In this document: piece after piece, positions 51,518-61,224 of the stretch
Numbering within the stretch: the stretch's first letter is position 1
Layout: each line of letters starts with the position of its first letter
Assembly: GCF_014645815.1 (NCBI RefSeq)
Contig: NZ_BMML01000033.1
Location: forward strand, 1 to 64,000
Source: Streptomyces fuscichromogenes
GTDB taxonomy: Bacteria > Actinomycetota > Actinomycetes > Streptomycetales > Streptomycetaceae
Direction of reading: 5' to 3'
Length of the DNA stretch: 64,000 nt
Program-made: the position numbers and the translations under genes
The notes under the pieces: generated by a model
Database searches by the model: none
What the model was told of the DNA's origin: nothing
The model's input: the letters and a program-made list of their open reading frames with translations, nothing else

Positions 51518-52741
51518 CTACTTCAGTTGGCCAGTCAGCGGACCGGTCCCTTCTCGGAGCTGACGCACCGCCAACCGCGGTACCCGGGCGCGGATGGCGA
51601 CCTCGCTGTCGCTGCAGCCCCAGCTGATTGCCGCGGCGACCAGCTGGGTGCGCTCGGCACACCTCGTCTCCAGCTGCTTCTCCGCGTGCGGAACGGTGTC
51701 CTCTTCCAGAGCGGCGATGTCGGCGCCGACCACCGCCAGGCGGTCCCAGTCCCGGGAGCGCAGTTGCTCCCGGTACTGGTAGGCGGCCTCCTGCACGTTC
51801 AGCAGGCGCCAGCCGTGGCGTGCGGCGTTCTCCTCCTCGTTTTCGACCCACGCGTCCACCTGAGTGTCCGTGGAGGTGGAGGTGATCCTGCTGCCGGTCA
51901 GCCGGTCATGTTCACCGTCCCAGACCTCGAACTCCTTCAGCGGCCGCGGATCGCCGTTCATGAGGATCGTCCGGTACCAGGACCGCACCCCCAGGACCTG
52001 CAGCCCGATGCCGCTCCCGTCGCTGTACGGCTTCCCGAACTCCGACCTGATCTCCCCGTGCCAGTCCTCGTTGACGCCCAGGTACCGGGTCGGCCACTCG
52101 CATTCCTCAGCGAGCTTGTCCAACGGGCGGCACAGCATCTCGGGCTGGTAGACCTGCGGGAAGCGGGCCACGATCTCAAAGAAGTCGACCAGGTCGGCGT
52201 CGGTCTCGGACCCGGCGGCCTTCCGGCTGCGGGAGAAAAGACGCTTCATGTTGCGGCCGGCACGGGCGGATTGCGCAGACCAGTCGAGGTCGCCGCCGCC
52301 GTCGAACAGGCTGCCCAGCAGTTCCTGCGAGACCGGCGCTACTTCCTCCAGCAGGGCGTTGGCGGCCGCAGCATTCAGGTAGGGCCACTCCGGGATGCCG
52401 GAGTCGATCGTCCACGACAGTAACTCGGGGACCGGCTCGAACCACTGGTGGGGCCCGGTGGACTGGAAGAGGGCTCCCGGGTTCCACCGCGACCAGACCT
52501 GGTGCGGCACGTCGTTGATGGCCGTCCAGGCCTTGTTCCACGGCTCCAGGTGCGCCGTCGACTCGTGGAACTGCAGCTCACCGGTCCTGATGTTCAGCAG
52601 CACCCCCTGGTAGTGGCCGGGCTTTGGCCGGCCGGGGATCGGCTCCGCGGAGATCACATCCGTCACCGGCGTGATGGTGACGCGGGGTGCCGCATAGCGG
52701 GCCACCTCGATCTTCGGAACCGTTATGACCTGGTGGGTCAT
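51518..52741 (-). CDS. Unknown protein, 407 residues, possible HTH at C-terminus
   Basis: ATG 52741. The N-terminal ~100 residues are beta-rich (HYQGVLLNIRTGELQFHEST) and the middle is helical. The end has WGCSDSEVAIRARVPRLAVR, a possible HTH. No recognised family. It is the last of a minus-strand group (52795, 53680) of likely plasmid proteins. Confidence 0.55.
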   Translation of the reverse strand: MTHQVITVPKIEVARYAAPRVTITPVTDVISAEPIPGRPKPGHYQGVLLNIRTGELQFHESTAHLEPWNKAWTAINDVPHQVWSRWNPGALFQSTGPHQWFEPVPELLSWTIDSGIPEWPYLNAAAANALLEEVAPVSQELLGSLFDGGGDLDWSAQSARAGRNMKRLFSRSRKAAGSETDADLVDFFEIVARFPQVYQPEMLCRPLDKLAEECEWPTRYLGVNEDWHGEIRSEFGKPYSDGSGIGLQVLGVRSWYRTILMNGDPRPLKEFEVWDGEHDRLTGSRITSTSTDTQVDAWVENEEENAARHGWRLLNVQEAAYQYREQLRSRDWDRLAVVGADIAALEEDTVPHAEKQLETRCAERTQLVAAAISWGCSDSEVAIRARVPRLAVRQLREGTGPLTGQLK

Positions 52742-52794
52742 GCTTGTCTTCCTTTCCTGTGGACGGGCTGATGAGGGATGAGCTGGGCCGGCCT

Positions 52795-53571
52795 TCAGCC
52801 CTCGGTCCGGACCGAGCAGATGTCGACGCTCCTGACGCCGGCACGCAGGGCGGGATCCTGCTCGGCGTAGCCGCGGACCAGGACCTCGTCGCCGACCTTG
52901 AGCGCGCGGCCGAGCAGTTCCTCGGCCGCTGTGAAGCGGCGGGCGTCCACCCGGGCGTGTGCCGTCTCGCCGTCCCAGCTCTCCAGCAGCAGACGGACGT
53001 GGTTGCCGTACCGCCGTACCGCCGCGATCGTCACCGTGGCCTCGACGCGTTCGCCGGCCCGGATCCGTGACAGCGGCAGGAGAGTGGCACCAACGCTGTT
53101 GTGGCGCTCGACGAGCAGGCCGCCCGGCATCGGCACCGGCTGGCGCGGACCCGGCAGGATCTTGCCCGCCCGGTAGGCCTCGGCGAGGTGGTCGAGGTGC
53201 TCGGGCCGGTAGGCGTCCGGCAGGTAGATCAAGGCGCAGGTGAGGTCGAGCTTGCGGTAGAGGTGGCTCAGTTCGTCGTCCGCGTCCCACATGGCCTGCC
53301 ACTGCGCGCGGGTCAGCTGGTCGGCGGTGGTGTGCCGCAGGGGCTCGCTGTCCTGCTTGACCTGGAGGTAGCGGCGGATCGTCGCTTCGACCTCGGTGCG
53401 GGTGAGGAAGGCGGCGGCGTTCTCGCGGATGTGGTGCTCGTCGTACCAGGCCGACAGGCGGTAGGTGGCGCTGGCGGGACGGCGCGTCCGCGCGAGGGCG
53501 AGGGGGGTCGCCTTGAGGGTCGGCCGCTCCGGTCGGCCGGCGTGCGGGGTCGTGGTGGTTGTGGTGGTCAT
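52795..53571 (-). CDS. Protein with OB-fold-like C-terminal domain
   Basis: A 258-residue protein. The C-terminal ~90 residues (AGERVEATVTIAAVRRYGNH, LLESWDGETAHARVDARRF, VGDEVLVRGYAEQDP) look like an OB-fold for nucleic acid. The N-terminus is Thr-rich and disordered. Upstream of the 407-residue gene with a 53-bp gap. May bind single-stranded DNA. Confidence 0.5.
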   Translation of the reverse strand: MTTTTTTTPHAGRPERPTLKATPLALARTRRPASATYRLSAWYDEHHIRENAAAFLTRTEVEATIRRYLQVKQDSEPLRHTTADQLTRAQWQAMWDADDELSHLYRKLDLTCALIYLPDAYRPEHLDHLAEAYRAGKILPGPRQPVPMPGGLLVERHNSVGATLLPLSRIRAGERVEATVTIAAVRRYGNHVRLLLESWDGETAHARVDARRFTAAEELLGRALKVGDEVLVRGYAEQDPALRAGVRSVDICSVRTEG

Positions 53572-53679
53572 CGTGATCGCCTCGCAGGAGCCGTGGGGCC
53601 GCCCCGGCCGGGCGGCCGGGGCGGGTTGGTTCGTGCTCGGAAGTGCTGACGGATCTGGCGGGGTTCGTCCCGGACGGCG

Positions 53680-54507
53680 TCAGTCGGTCGTCCACTGGAG
53701 GTCGCAGACCGCCTGGGGGTCGCTGGCGCACAGGCTCACCAGGGCGGCGGCGGACAGCCCGCGGCGCTGGGCTCCCTCCCAGACCAGCCGGGGCGAGAGG
53801 GCCCCGAGGAGGATCTGCAGGGTGTCCGCGCAGAACAGGGCCATGACGCCGGCGTCGACGGCGTGGCTGGCGCCTGCCTTCCTGGCGGCCGCGAGGGCCT
53901 TCTCGTACGGGCTGTCACCGGCCTTGGCGGCCTTGGTGGTGGCCCGGGCCGGCTTGTCGGCGGGCTCGCTGGGGGCCGCCTCCAGGTCAAACCAGCGGTA
54001 CAGGCCGCCGCGCGACGCGCGGAAGACGTCCTCGCGGGGCGTTTCGTCCGGCACCCAGTCGGTGTCGGCGGACGGGGAGCGCAGCGCGGTGTCCGGGATG
54101 CCGTAGACGGGGACGGCGCCGATGTGCGACTCGTAGCGGCCGGAGTCGCGGATGGCTTCAAGCTCTTCCGGGGTCTGGGAGGGCAGTTCGCTGTGACGGC
54201 CGCGCGGGCCGCCGTTGACGATGCGCTTGTCCGGGCTGACGAGGTGCCAGGCCGATGCGGCGGCGGCGAAGGGCGTGACGAAGGCGCTGATGTCGAGGTT
54301 CCCGGCGGCGTCGCGGAAGACCGCGACCCTGCGCTGGCGGGTGGCCTCGGGCCCGTCGCCGAAGTGCATCTCCAGGAGGCTGAGCGCCCAGCCCTCCAGG
54401 CGCGTGACCAGGCCGCAGCGGGGACCGCTGTAGACGAAGATCAGGTCCCCGGGGGCGAGAGGGGTGGAAGGAGTGGACTGTTCGGTGCTGACCGGCTTGG
54501 TGGTCAT
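53680..54507 (-). CDS. Unknown protein, 275 residues
   Basis: ATG 54507 after AAGGGGAT. Thr/Ser-rich start, then DLIFVYSGPRCGLVTRLEGW, a middle basic linker (KPARATTKAAKAGD) and a helical C-terminus. Not recognised. The upstream AT-rich region shares the motif AAGTTGCCGC-N10-AAATCAAT with the promoter region of the 55838 gene. Confidence 0.5.
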   Translation of the reverse strand: MTTKPVSTEQSTPSTPLAPGDLIFVYSGPRCGLVTRLEGWALSLLEMHFGDGPEATRQRRVAVFRDAAGNLDISAFVTPFAAAASAWHLVSPDKRIVNGGPRGRHSELPSQTPEELEAIRDSGRYESHIGAVPVYGIPDTALRSPSADTDWVPDETPREDVFRASRGGLYRWFDLEAAPSEPADKPARATTKAAKAGDSPYEKALAAARKAGASHAVDAGVMALFCADTLQILLGALSPRLVWEGAQRRGLSAAALVSLCASDPQAVCDLQWTTD

Positions 54508-54547
54508 GCGATCCCCTTGACGGAGGCGAGTTGAGTTGGCGCGAACC

Positions 54548-54575
54548 AAGTTGCCGCTTGGATTCTAAAATCAAT
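54548..54575 (-). promoter_or_regulatory. Shared AT-rich upstream motif
   Basis: AAGTTGCCGC, 10 nt, AAATCAAT. The same two words with identical 10-nt spacing occur at 56433-56460. Both lie 40-50 bp upstream of minus-strand starts, suggesting a common regulator or promoter type. Confidence 0.5.
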
Positions 54576-54724
54576 AATACTCTCTATCGGGTGGGGGTCA
54601 ACCCCTTTCCCCCGGCTGGCGTCGGCGGCCTTCGACCGCCTCGCAAATGGGCAGGCGGCGGCACCAGGCACTCTGGGACCATTGGGTCGTGGTTGCACAA
54701 CTGCCGCCTGCGGGACGCGATGAC

Positions 54725-55663
54725 ATGACCCGCATCGCCGAACTCGCCTCCGAGTCCGACGCGCCGATCAAACGGCAGCACCTCATCTCCCAGGTGCTGC
54801 TCGCCCAGTTCGCCACGCCCATCCGGCACACCGCCGGCCTCCACGTCCGGCCGTACGACCTGCGAAATCCGCAGCGCGTGCCCAAGGCCCGCACGCCGCG
54901 CGGGGTCGGCTGGATCGAGGACTTCGTCCCCTACGCCTCCGCATCCATCGAACAGGTGTGGAAACAGGTCGAACAGCACCTGCCCGAGGCCTTTGCCTCG
55001 GTCGCCGCGGGCACCGCCCTGGACGAACCGGAAACAGTCGCCCTGCTGCAGGATGCGATCGCCCTGCACTGGGTGCGCTCGCAGCACTACCGCGACCTGC
55101 ACAAGGTCATCTTCCGCGCCTTCTACGAGGAACGCTTGCGCCGGTTCCTCGACGAGGACCAGGTCCTGCTGCAGCAGGCCGTGTGGGAGAGGACCGGCCT
55201 GATCGTCACCGGCCGCGAGGGCCTGGCGCTGCACGCCGAACGCGTCCTGCAGCCCATGGCCGACGCATACGAGAGCGGCGCGCTGTTCCGCGTCCGCATC
55301 GAGGCCGCGTTCGCGAAGGCCCGCAGCCTCTTGGCCAACCATGCCGTGCAGATCCTGCGGCCCCGACAGGGCGAGTTCCTCATCGGCGACAACCCGGCCC
55401 TGACCGTGCGCCGCGACGGACCGAGGCTCTCGTACAACATGGCCATCGGCGACGCGCACTCGGTCGTCCTGCCGATCGGCCCCGGGTACGTGCTGTCCAC
55501 CGGCCCGCAGCCGGAGTATCTGCAGGCCTCCCCCGCCGAGGTCGACGAGCTGAACACGCTGCAGATCTGCGCCGCGCGCCGGTACGTCTACACCCGCCCG
55601 AACAGCAACCTGCGGTCCTTCATCACCCGCCGGAGTCGCGAACACCGCCTGCCGAACGAGTAG
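54725..55663 (+). CDS. DUF4238-family protein
   Basis: A 312-residue protein; ATG 54725, with possible starts further upstream. APIKRQHLISQVLLAQF is the family start, and later GEFLIGDNPALTV and VVLPIGPGYVLSTG are typical DUF4238 motifs. Function of the family is unknown; it is widespread in defence-rich regions of bacteria. Confidence 0.75.
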   Translation: MTRIAELASESDAPIKRQHLISQVLLAQFATPIRHTAGLHVRPYDLRNPQRVPKARTPRGVGWIEDFVPYASASIEQVWKQVEQHLPEAFASVAAGTALDEPETVALLQDAIALHWVRSQHYRDLHKVIFRAFYEERLRRFLDEDQVLLQQAVWERTGLIVTGREGLALHAERVLQPMADAYESGALFRVRIEAAFAKARSLLANHAVQILRPRQGEFLIGDNPALTVRRDGPRLSYNMAIGDAHSVVLPIGPGYVLSTGPQPEYLQASPAEVDELNTLQICAARRYVYTRPNSNLRSFITRRSREHRLPNE

Positions 55664-55837
55664 CTCGTCAGTACGCAGCGAGGCGTCCGCGCCACCGGGC
55701 AGTGCCGGCGGCAGGCGGTCCAAGGGGTCAAAGCGGACACGGTTCAAGGCCGTGGCCATCAGGCGCAGGCACCCGTGGTGCAGCGGTGACGGCGCCGCCG
55801 GGAAGAGGAGACCTTGACCCCAACGGCGGCAGCCACC

Positions 55838-56383
55838 TCACCGTTGAGTGAGGCGTGCGACATCGCACCGGCAGGCACCCCCGTGGGCGATCGCATGGAG
55901 CTCCTGGACGGTCCAGCCGCAGGTCCTCTCGGGCGCCCCGGTGCCGCTGTAGGGCTCGAAGGCACCGCCGCTGGGGCCGCTGCAGGGCCCCGAGAGGGCA
56001 TCGAACCCCCATCCGGTGATGTGGATCTCGTTCCGGCGTGACCCGGTCCGGGTGGTGATGGTCCCGATCTGGAGCATCCGCAGCTTGCCGGCCTGCCGAG
56101 CGCGTTCGGCCTCGTCGTGCGCGGCCCGCTGCTGGGACGCTTCGGTGCGCCGCTCCTTCTCGGACTTCAGGTCGGCGCGGCGTTGTTCCTCGGCACGTTG
56201 GGCGGCGGCGGAGCCGCGGCAGGTCGCGTACGAATGGCCGGTGACCGTGTGCCCGGAGGTGCTGGTGCACCAGGAACAGGCCTCCGGGGGCTTGGGCTTG
56301 AGCGCGATCAGCGATTCGGTGAGGTAGTAGCTGACTCCGACATAGACGACGACGCCGAGCAGCATCCACAGGTACCAGGTCAT
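55838..56383 (-). CDS. Membrane-anchored coiled-coil protein with cysteines
   Basis: A 181-residue protein; ATG 56383 with AGGAGGAGCC. Membrane helix at about 3-24 (WYLWMLLGVVVYVGVSYYLT), then CSWCTSTSGHTV, a long charged coiled coil (RADLKSEKERRTEASQQRAA) and a beta-rich C-terminus with more cysteines (SGPCSGPSGGAF, CGW, CRCD). Unrecognised; perhaps a plasmid surface or sensor protein. Confidence 0.5.
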   Translation of the reverse strand: MTWYLWMLLGVVVYVGVSYYLTESLIALKPKPPEACSWCTSTSGHTVTGHSYATCRGSAAAQRAEEQRRADLKSEKERRTEASQQRAAHDEAERARQAGKLRMLQIGTITTRTGSRRNEIHITGWGFDALSGPCSGPSGGAFEPYSGTGAPERTCGWTVQELHAIAHGGACRCDVARLTQR

Positions 56384-56432
56384 GGCTCCTCCTGTCGGCC
56401 TCCGAGGGGAGGCGGGTGAGGTGGTGCGGAGC

Positions 56433-56460
56433 AAGTTGCCGCCTACTCCTTGAAATCAAT
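56433..56460 (-). promoter_or_regulatory. Shared AT-rich upstream motif, second copy
   Basis: AAGTTGCCGC, 10 nt, AAATCAAT, 50 bp upstream of the 56383 start. See the copy at 54548-54575. Confidence 0.5.
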
Positions 56461-56539
56461 TCAACGCTGCATGGGAGGGTGTGACTACGGTCGAAGCGGT
56501 GCCCGACGCCCCTCCCGATGGCGTCGGGCACCGCATTGG

Positions 56540-56968
56540 TCAGGCGCGTGTGGGTGCGATGTAGTGCCGGACGGCGACCATGAGACAGCCGGCCGCAGCA
56601 AATCCCGTCAGGACTCCGCCGATCCGTATGCCGGCAGCACCGACGCCGGTCAGGTGCATGGCGTCGGTCAGTGCGAGGGATCCGGTGTAGGAACCGGCCC
56701 ACAGGGCCATACAGCCCAGAAGCAGCAGGATCACGCGGGCGTCGAGCGGCAGCCACTCCGGCCCCTTGGAGGGGCCGGTGCGCGTGCTGACGTGAGCGAT
56801 GTGGGCGGCGAGGGCCTGGTCGCGGGTGCCTGCCGGATGGGGCGGCATCCGGCCGCAGGAGCAGTCCGCCCGGAACCGGGCGTCGCCGCCCGCGGCGGCG
56901 GATGCGTCTTCGCTGATGACGATCCTCGGCAGGTGCAGGCCGTCGTCGATGGCGAACCGGTCAAGCAC
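56540..56968 (-). CDS. Small membrane protein with CxC motif
   Basis: 142 residues, GTG 56968. An N-terminal soluble part (FAIDDGLHLPRIVISEDASA, CSCG) is followed by helices at about 78-95 and 112-132. No recognised family. Confidence 0.5.
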   Translation of the reverse strand: MLDRFAIDDGLHLPRIVISEDASAAAGGDARFRADCSCGRMPPHPAGTRDQALAAHIAHVSTRTGPSKGPEWLPLDARVILLLLGCMALWAGSYTGSLALTDAMHLTGVGAAGIRIGGVLTGFAAAGCLMVAVRHYIAPTRA

Positions 56969-57066
56969 GGGATCCTCCTTGTCGGTTGCGGGTGTCGGAC
57001 TCGCTGTCTGCGTAGGCCGTCACGGGGGTTCGTGCGGGCAACTGGGGTCTTGCCGACGCTCCCTTG

Positions 57067-58431
57067 TCAGCGGGTCTTTTCCGGAGGCAGGGCCAGGTCC
57101 AGATACTTGGTGAGGCTGGCGTGGTCGAGGTTGCCGTCCATCGACAGGGAGCGCAGCAGCGCGTCGGCAACGGCGTCGCGAGGGATGTCGAGGCGGTTCT
57201 GGGCCTCGCGGACGATGTCACCGAGGGTGTATTGGCCGTAGTCCGGGTGATGGCGGATGAGCCAGTCCAGGGTCTTGGCGACGGGGGTGGTCAGGGCGTA
57301 ATGGTGCGTGCGGTCGTCGCCTTCGTCGGTGTCCCAGCCGTGCTGTTCGGCCAGTTCGTCGAGGACGGCGTGACGGACGGTGACGGCCAGGTGCTCGGTG
57401 GGGATGATGTCGTCCAGGCGCGTGGCCACGTGCAGGGCGAGGTCGTTCGAGATCTCCCGGACGTCCGGCTCGTTGCGGTGGCGCAGCACCCAGCGCTTGC
57501 GGGTCTGCGGGCGTCCCCACAGCAGGCTCTGGAACGCGGCAGTGAGGCGTTCACGCAAGTCACTCACGCCGGCGGGGAGCGCCTCGGGGTCGGGCCCGGC
57601 CACGGCGGAGGCGACGTTCTCCCGGCTGCGCTGGGTGACCCAGTCCTGGGCGACCGGGCGGGACCAGGCGCTGCGTCCGCTGAGCGTGGCCTGGGGCAGG
57701 GGGACATTGCCTTCGCCGCGGGAGGCGTACGAGCGCAGGGTGGAGGCGGCGATGCCGGCCAGGCCCGCGAACTCGGTGACGCCCAGCAGCTGGTCGGCGG
57801 CGAGTTCGGGCGCGGAGACCTGGAGCACGCACTGGTCGAGGGGGAAGTCGTCACCGTGGTCGGCGCGGTGCTTCGCCCACAGGGCGAGGTGGTCGGTCCA
57901 CCGTCCGGAGAGGGAGGCGTCCGGGTCGAAGGGGACGACCTTCAGCAGGCGTCCGGCGTCCGGGTCGGCGGTGCCGTCCAGAAGCTGGTCGGCGGTGACG
58001 GCGCGCGCCGCCGGGACGGGTGTGCGGACGAAGTCCTCGTCGGCCGCGTCCCAGACCTGGCCGGGCCGGTACCAGGTGGCGCCGTCCCACCAGTAGCCGC
58101 CGGCCCGGAACAGGAGCGGGCCGCCGTGCCATTCGGCGTGCAGTTCGCTCGCGTCCTCGTCGCGCACGAGCACCACCGTCCGGCCGTGGTCGGGGTGGTA
58201 GCGCACGCACCAGGCGAACTCGCTGCGCAGGGGGTCGGTGGTGAAGGCGCGCCAGCCGCCGGCGGAGCGTTCGAGGTCGTAGCGGCCCCACATGCCGCCG
58301 CCGCGGTTGCGGCCGACTGCTTCGAGCTCGCGGGGGTCTTCGAGGGGGATGTGGGAGTCGTCGACGAACGGCAGGTCGGGGACGGGGTGGTCGGTTCGCA
58401 GGCCGTTGGCCAAGGGGCGCAGCGTGTACAC
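57067..58431 (-). CDS. Large protein with MerR/AlpA-like HTH
   Basis: A 454-residue protein; GTG 58431. Around residues 225-260 LLGVTEFAGLAGIAASTLRS, then YASRGEGNVPLPQATL, form a winged-helix-like HTH as in AlpA/MerR DNA-binding proteins. The remaining sequence is helical. Upstream is a 20-bp palindrome flanked by extra half-sites. Probably a plasmid or element regulator or replication-associated protein. Confidence 0.55.
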   Translation of the reverse strand: MYTLRPLANGLRTDHPVPDLPFVDDSHIPLEDPRELEAVGRNRGGGMWGRYDLERSAGGWRAFTTDPLRSEFAWCVRYHPDHGRTVVLVRDEDASELHAEWHGGPLLFRAGGYWWDGATWYRPGQVWDAADEDFVRTPVPAARAVTADQLLDGTADPDAGRLLKVVPFDPDASLSGRWTDHLALWAKHRADHGDDFPLDQCVLQVSAPELAADQLLGVTEFAGLAGIAASTLRSYASRGEGNVPLPQATLSGRSAWSRPVAQDWVTQRSRENVASAVAGPDPEALPAGVSDLRERLTAAFQSLLWGRPQTRKRWVLRHRNEPDVREISNDLALHVATRLDDIIPTEHLAVTVRHAVLDELAEQHGWDTDEGDDRTHHYALTTPVAKTLDWLIRHHPDYGQYTLGDIVREAQNRLDIPRDAVADALLRSLSMDGNLDHASLTKYLDLALPPEKTR

Positions 58432-58453
58432 GAGGTGTGTTGTGTCCTTTCCC

Positions 58454-58501
58454 GCTGTAGCGCTGTAGATATCTACAGCGTACCGCTTCGGAATCTACAG
58501 C
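58454..58501. promoter_or_regulatory. Palindromic operator with flanking half-sites
   Basis: CGCTGTAGATATCTACAGCG at 58461-58480 is a perfect 20-bp palindrome. Further GCTGTAG (58454) and CTACAGC (58495) half-sites flank it. It lies about 30-70 bp upstream of the 58431 start and probably binds a GntR-type or similar dimeric repressor. Confidence 0.6.
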
Positions 58502-58933
58502 TAACCCAAGTCGGTCTGATTGGCGAGAAGTTGTCACATCACCCCCGACACTGCGGCACGAGCACGAACGGCACACAGCGGCACCGCGCTGCTGGTTCCG
58601 GCAGGCCGCCCCTCCCCGCTTCCTGCCTTGGGACACTGCTTCCCTGGCCGGAAATACGCAGCCCGCCTCTGTCCATCCGGGCCCTGGTCGGCGGCCTGGG
58701 CCTTCGGCCCTCATTCCCGTGCCCGCGCCCGGATCCTTGCCGAACGCGACCTGTCCGTTCCCAGCGACGCACGCCCATCCAACACCTCAAGCCCCGGCGG
58801 TTCGGAGCGCGATGCCACGTTGCGCCATCTGGGTGAATGCTGCTCCCCCGAATGAGTGGCGACGCCGAACGGCCACCGGGCAGCAGGTGCAGGGTGTGGG
58901 CGAAGAGCCCGCGCAGAGAGACGGACCCAGCTG

Positions 58934-59908
58934 ATGACCCTGTTCGGAGTCGAGGAAGTTCTCCCCCGCGGCAACGAGGCGGAACTGGCCGGGCCCCGGC
59001 TGCGCGAGCAGGTGGACCAGGCAGCCGACGCGCTGTCCGCGACCGTCGGTGAAGACCCACAGGCCCTCCGGGGCCGTCTCCTCAAGCTGGTGAACCTCCC
59101 CCGCCTGTCCGACACCGACGACCACGACCTACGGGAAGTACTTCGGGAACTCCGTGTGTGCGAGCAGGAGGGCAAGGCCGCTTATCGCGCCCGCCTACAA
59201 CGCGTCACCCGAGTGGACCGGCCAGCTGGTATCGCCCAGCTCCCGCGGCCCCGATCGGTCAAGCCGGCCAGCAGCGCGGGTGCCTGCGGACTGTGCGCGG
59301 ACGGATACGACGTCGGTGACCTGATCGGACGGATGCCGTCACCGGACGAGCTCCCCTATGTCCCGATGGGCTGGCTGTGCTGGCACTGTCTCGTGCAGCG
59401 ACGCCGGCAGCCGCGCCGCCGCGACGTGCTGCTGCGCTTCTTCCACGCCCTCTTCGCCGGTGACGGCGTCGGTCTCAACGGGATCGAGTGCGGCCTGCTG
59501 CTGGAATGGCTGACCGCAGATCCCGCCCTGTCGAACAGCAAGCCGTGGAAGGCGGATCCGCTGGAGAACACCGTCGTGCGGCTGCGCACCAGCGCCGCCG
59601 ACGGAAAACCGACGACCTGGCTCAGCACTCAGACCGTGCACACCATTGTCGCGGTGCTACGAGAGGTTCCCGCGTCCCCGGCCACCACGGTGCAGGACGA
59701 GGAGGCGCTCGCCGCCCTGGTCCAGCACCTTGCCGAATGGGAGACCAACCCCGCGGCCGTACCGGCCTCGCGGTACGGAACGGGCTGGTGCTTCCGACGG
59801 CAGGTCCTCGCGCTCACCGAACACCCCACCGTGCTCTCCCAGCTCGGCGGCCCGTTCTTCCTCTACCAGTGCAAGACCACCCAGACGGGACAGCTCGTCG
59901 AACCGTAG
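58934..59908 (+). CDS. Unknown zinc-finger-containing protein
   Basis: A 324-residue protein; ATG 58934. The centre has ACGLCADGYDVGD and GWLCWHCLVQRRR, four Cys in CxxC pairs followed by a basic stretch. The N- and C-terminal regions are helical. No recognised family; DNA or RNA binding is possible. Confidence 0.5.
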   Translation: MTLFGVEEVLPRGNEAELAGPRLREQVDQAADALSATVGEDPQALRGRLLKLVNLPRLSDTDDHDLREVLRELRVCEQEGKAAYRARLQRVTRVDRPAGIAQLPRPRSVKPASSAGACGLCADGYDVGDLIGRMPSPDELPYVPMGWLCWHCLVQRRRQPRRRDVLLRFFHALFAGDGVGLNGIECGLLLEWLTADPALSNSKPWKADPLENTVVRLRTSAADGKPTTWLSTQTVHTIVAVLREVPASPATTVQDEEALAALVQHLAEWETNPAAVPASRYGTGWCFRRQVLALTEHPTVLSQLGGPFFLYQCKTTQTGQLVEP

Positions 59909-60004
59909 CCTCGATCGGGCTCGCTGCTCCGCTGAGGACGACGGAGATCGCTGACCTCCACGGTCGCGTTCCTATTCTCGGCCCCGGCGTCACGGCGGGC
60001 AGCG

Positions 60005-60187
60005 CTACGGGAGGTCCGAAGCATCCTCCTCCAGCTCAATGGCGCAGCCGACGTCACAGAGGAACGCCGACTGATCAAAAAACTGACGGTAGCTGCCAGC
60101 GCAGCCGGGAGCTCGCTCTCGGGTAGCGAACGGCGCAAGGCCAAGGTCTGGATCGACAAGCAGCTGCCGCAGCCACCGGGAACTTGA
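60005..60187 (+). pseudogene. Coding relic without start codon
   Basis: A frame open from 59935 to a stop at 60187 reads LREVRSILLQLNGAADVTEE, then RRLIKKLTVAA, protein-like but lacking an ATG, GTG or TTG start. It is in the 437-bp gap between two genes. It is probably a gene remnant; nothing else was seen in this gap. Confidence 0.35.
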
Positions 60188-60345
60188 GCCCTAGGTGTGC
60201 CATCTCATGACCTGGGTGCCGCGGGGAGTTGAGGACGCGGACATACAGCAGCCCCGTCAGGATGCCTGCGGCACGTTCTACCCGGTAGGTGGCCTTTCGT
60301 GCAAACTGGGCGCTCTGCCCGGTCACTGCCCGGCACACTGCCCTC

Positions 60346-60930
60346 ATGCCTTCCACCAGGACCACCGTGAAGCCCTACCCGTCCGGTACCAAGTGGACGA
60401 TCATCGGCCGATATGGGCACACCCAGACCGAGGAACTCGTTCTCTACGCCGAGCCGAACTACTCGTCCCTCACCGACGACTACCTGCCCGAAGAGATCAG
60501 CGCGCACGAGCTGTGGCGGCTGTGGGTGGACAAGGTGTGGAACAAGGCTCACGAGCAGTGGCCCCAGCTGTATCGGCCGGGTGAGGTCACCATCCTGTGG
60601 ACCGTCACCACCCCCTCCTTCGACGGCATCTTTGAAGCGGCGCCGCACGTCCGGTCCCTGCCGGAGGATCCCGAGATGGTCAAGACGCTCGGCCCCTACG
60701 AGCCCGAGGACTTCCTCACGCACTACAAGACGCCCGTCAACGCCGAGACTGGGGAGCCGGTCAACTGGGTTCGGCTACCGGTCATGGACCGCGGGTGGAA
60801 CGCCACGGCGGGCGACAAGGGAGGCTTCATTCAGGAGGTGACGGGCTGGAAGCCGTCTCCGCTGCAGCCGGCGATGGACGTGCTGCAGATCGGCCGGGCG
60901 GCCGGCCTGTACGTTCCGGATCTGCCCTGA
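60346..60930 (+). CDS. Unknown protein, 194 residues
   Basis: ATG 60346. Contains KWTIIGRYGHTQTEELVLYA and HELWRLWVDKVWNKAHEQWP; alpha/beta with many Trp. No recognised family. Confidence 0.5.
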   Translation: MPSTRTTVKPYPSGTKWTIIGRYGHTQTEELVLYAEPNYSSLTDDYLPEEISAHELWRLWVDKVWNKAHEQWPQLYRPGEVTILWTVTTPSFDGIFEAAPHVRSLPEDPEMVKTLGPYEPEDFLTHYKTPVNAETGEPVNWVRLPVMDRGWNATAGDKGGFIQEVTGWKPSPLQPAMDVLQIGRAAGLYVPDLP

Positions 60931-61010
60931 CCGCGCCGTTTGGTGCGAACCGCACTCGGGTGGACACTGCCGCCGGGCATGTTCCACGACCCACGACACG
61001 CGGAGAACTG

Positions 61011-61196
61011 ATGGCCCGTCCGAGTAACGGAACTCCCGTCCTTCCCGGCTTCCTGAAATCTCACGCCCACGGACACAGCCTCCGCGTCTGGTGTCGCTGG
61101 TGCTGCGCCTGGCACAGCCACGGCTACGACGGCACTCCTGTCGGCGAGACACGAGACAACGCACCGCGCCGCGCACTGCTACGCACCCGACAGTGA
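61011..61196 (+). CDS. Small CxxC protein
   Basis: 61 residues from ATG 61011. LKSHAHGHSLRVWCRWCCAW includes a CxxC and His residues that may bind zinc. Small proteins with this pattern are frequent in Streptomyces plasmid-like regions. A further frame from 61225 (VTGTPFSTARTAIRTAT) to 61359 overlaps nothing and may be a second small gene without a clear start. Confidence 0.5.
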   Translation: MARPSNGTPVLPGFLKSHAHGHSLRVWCRWCCAWHSHGYDGTPVGETRDNAPRRALLRTRQ

Positions 61197-61224
61197 GTAC
61201 AACGACACTGACTACTGGATCCGT

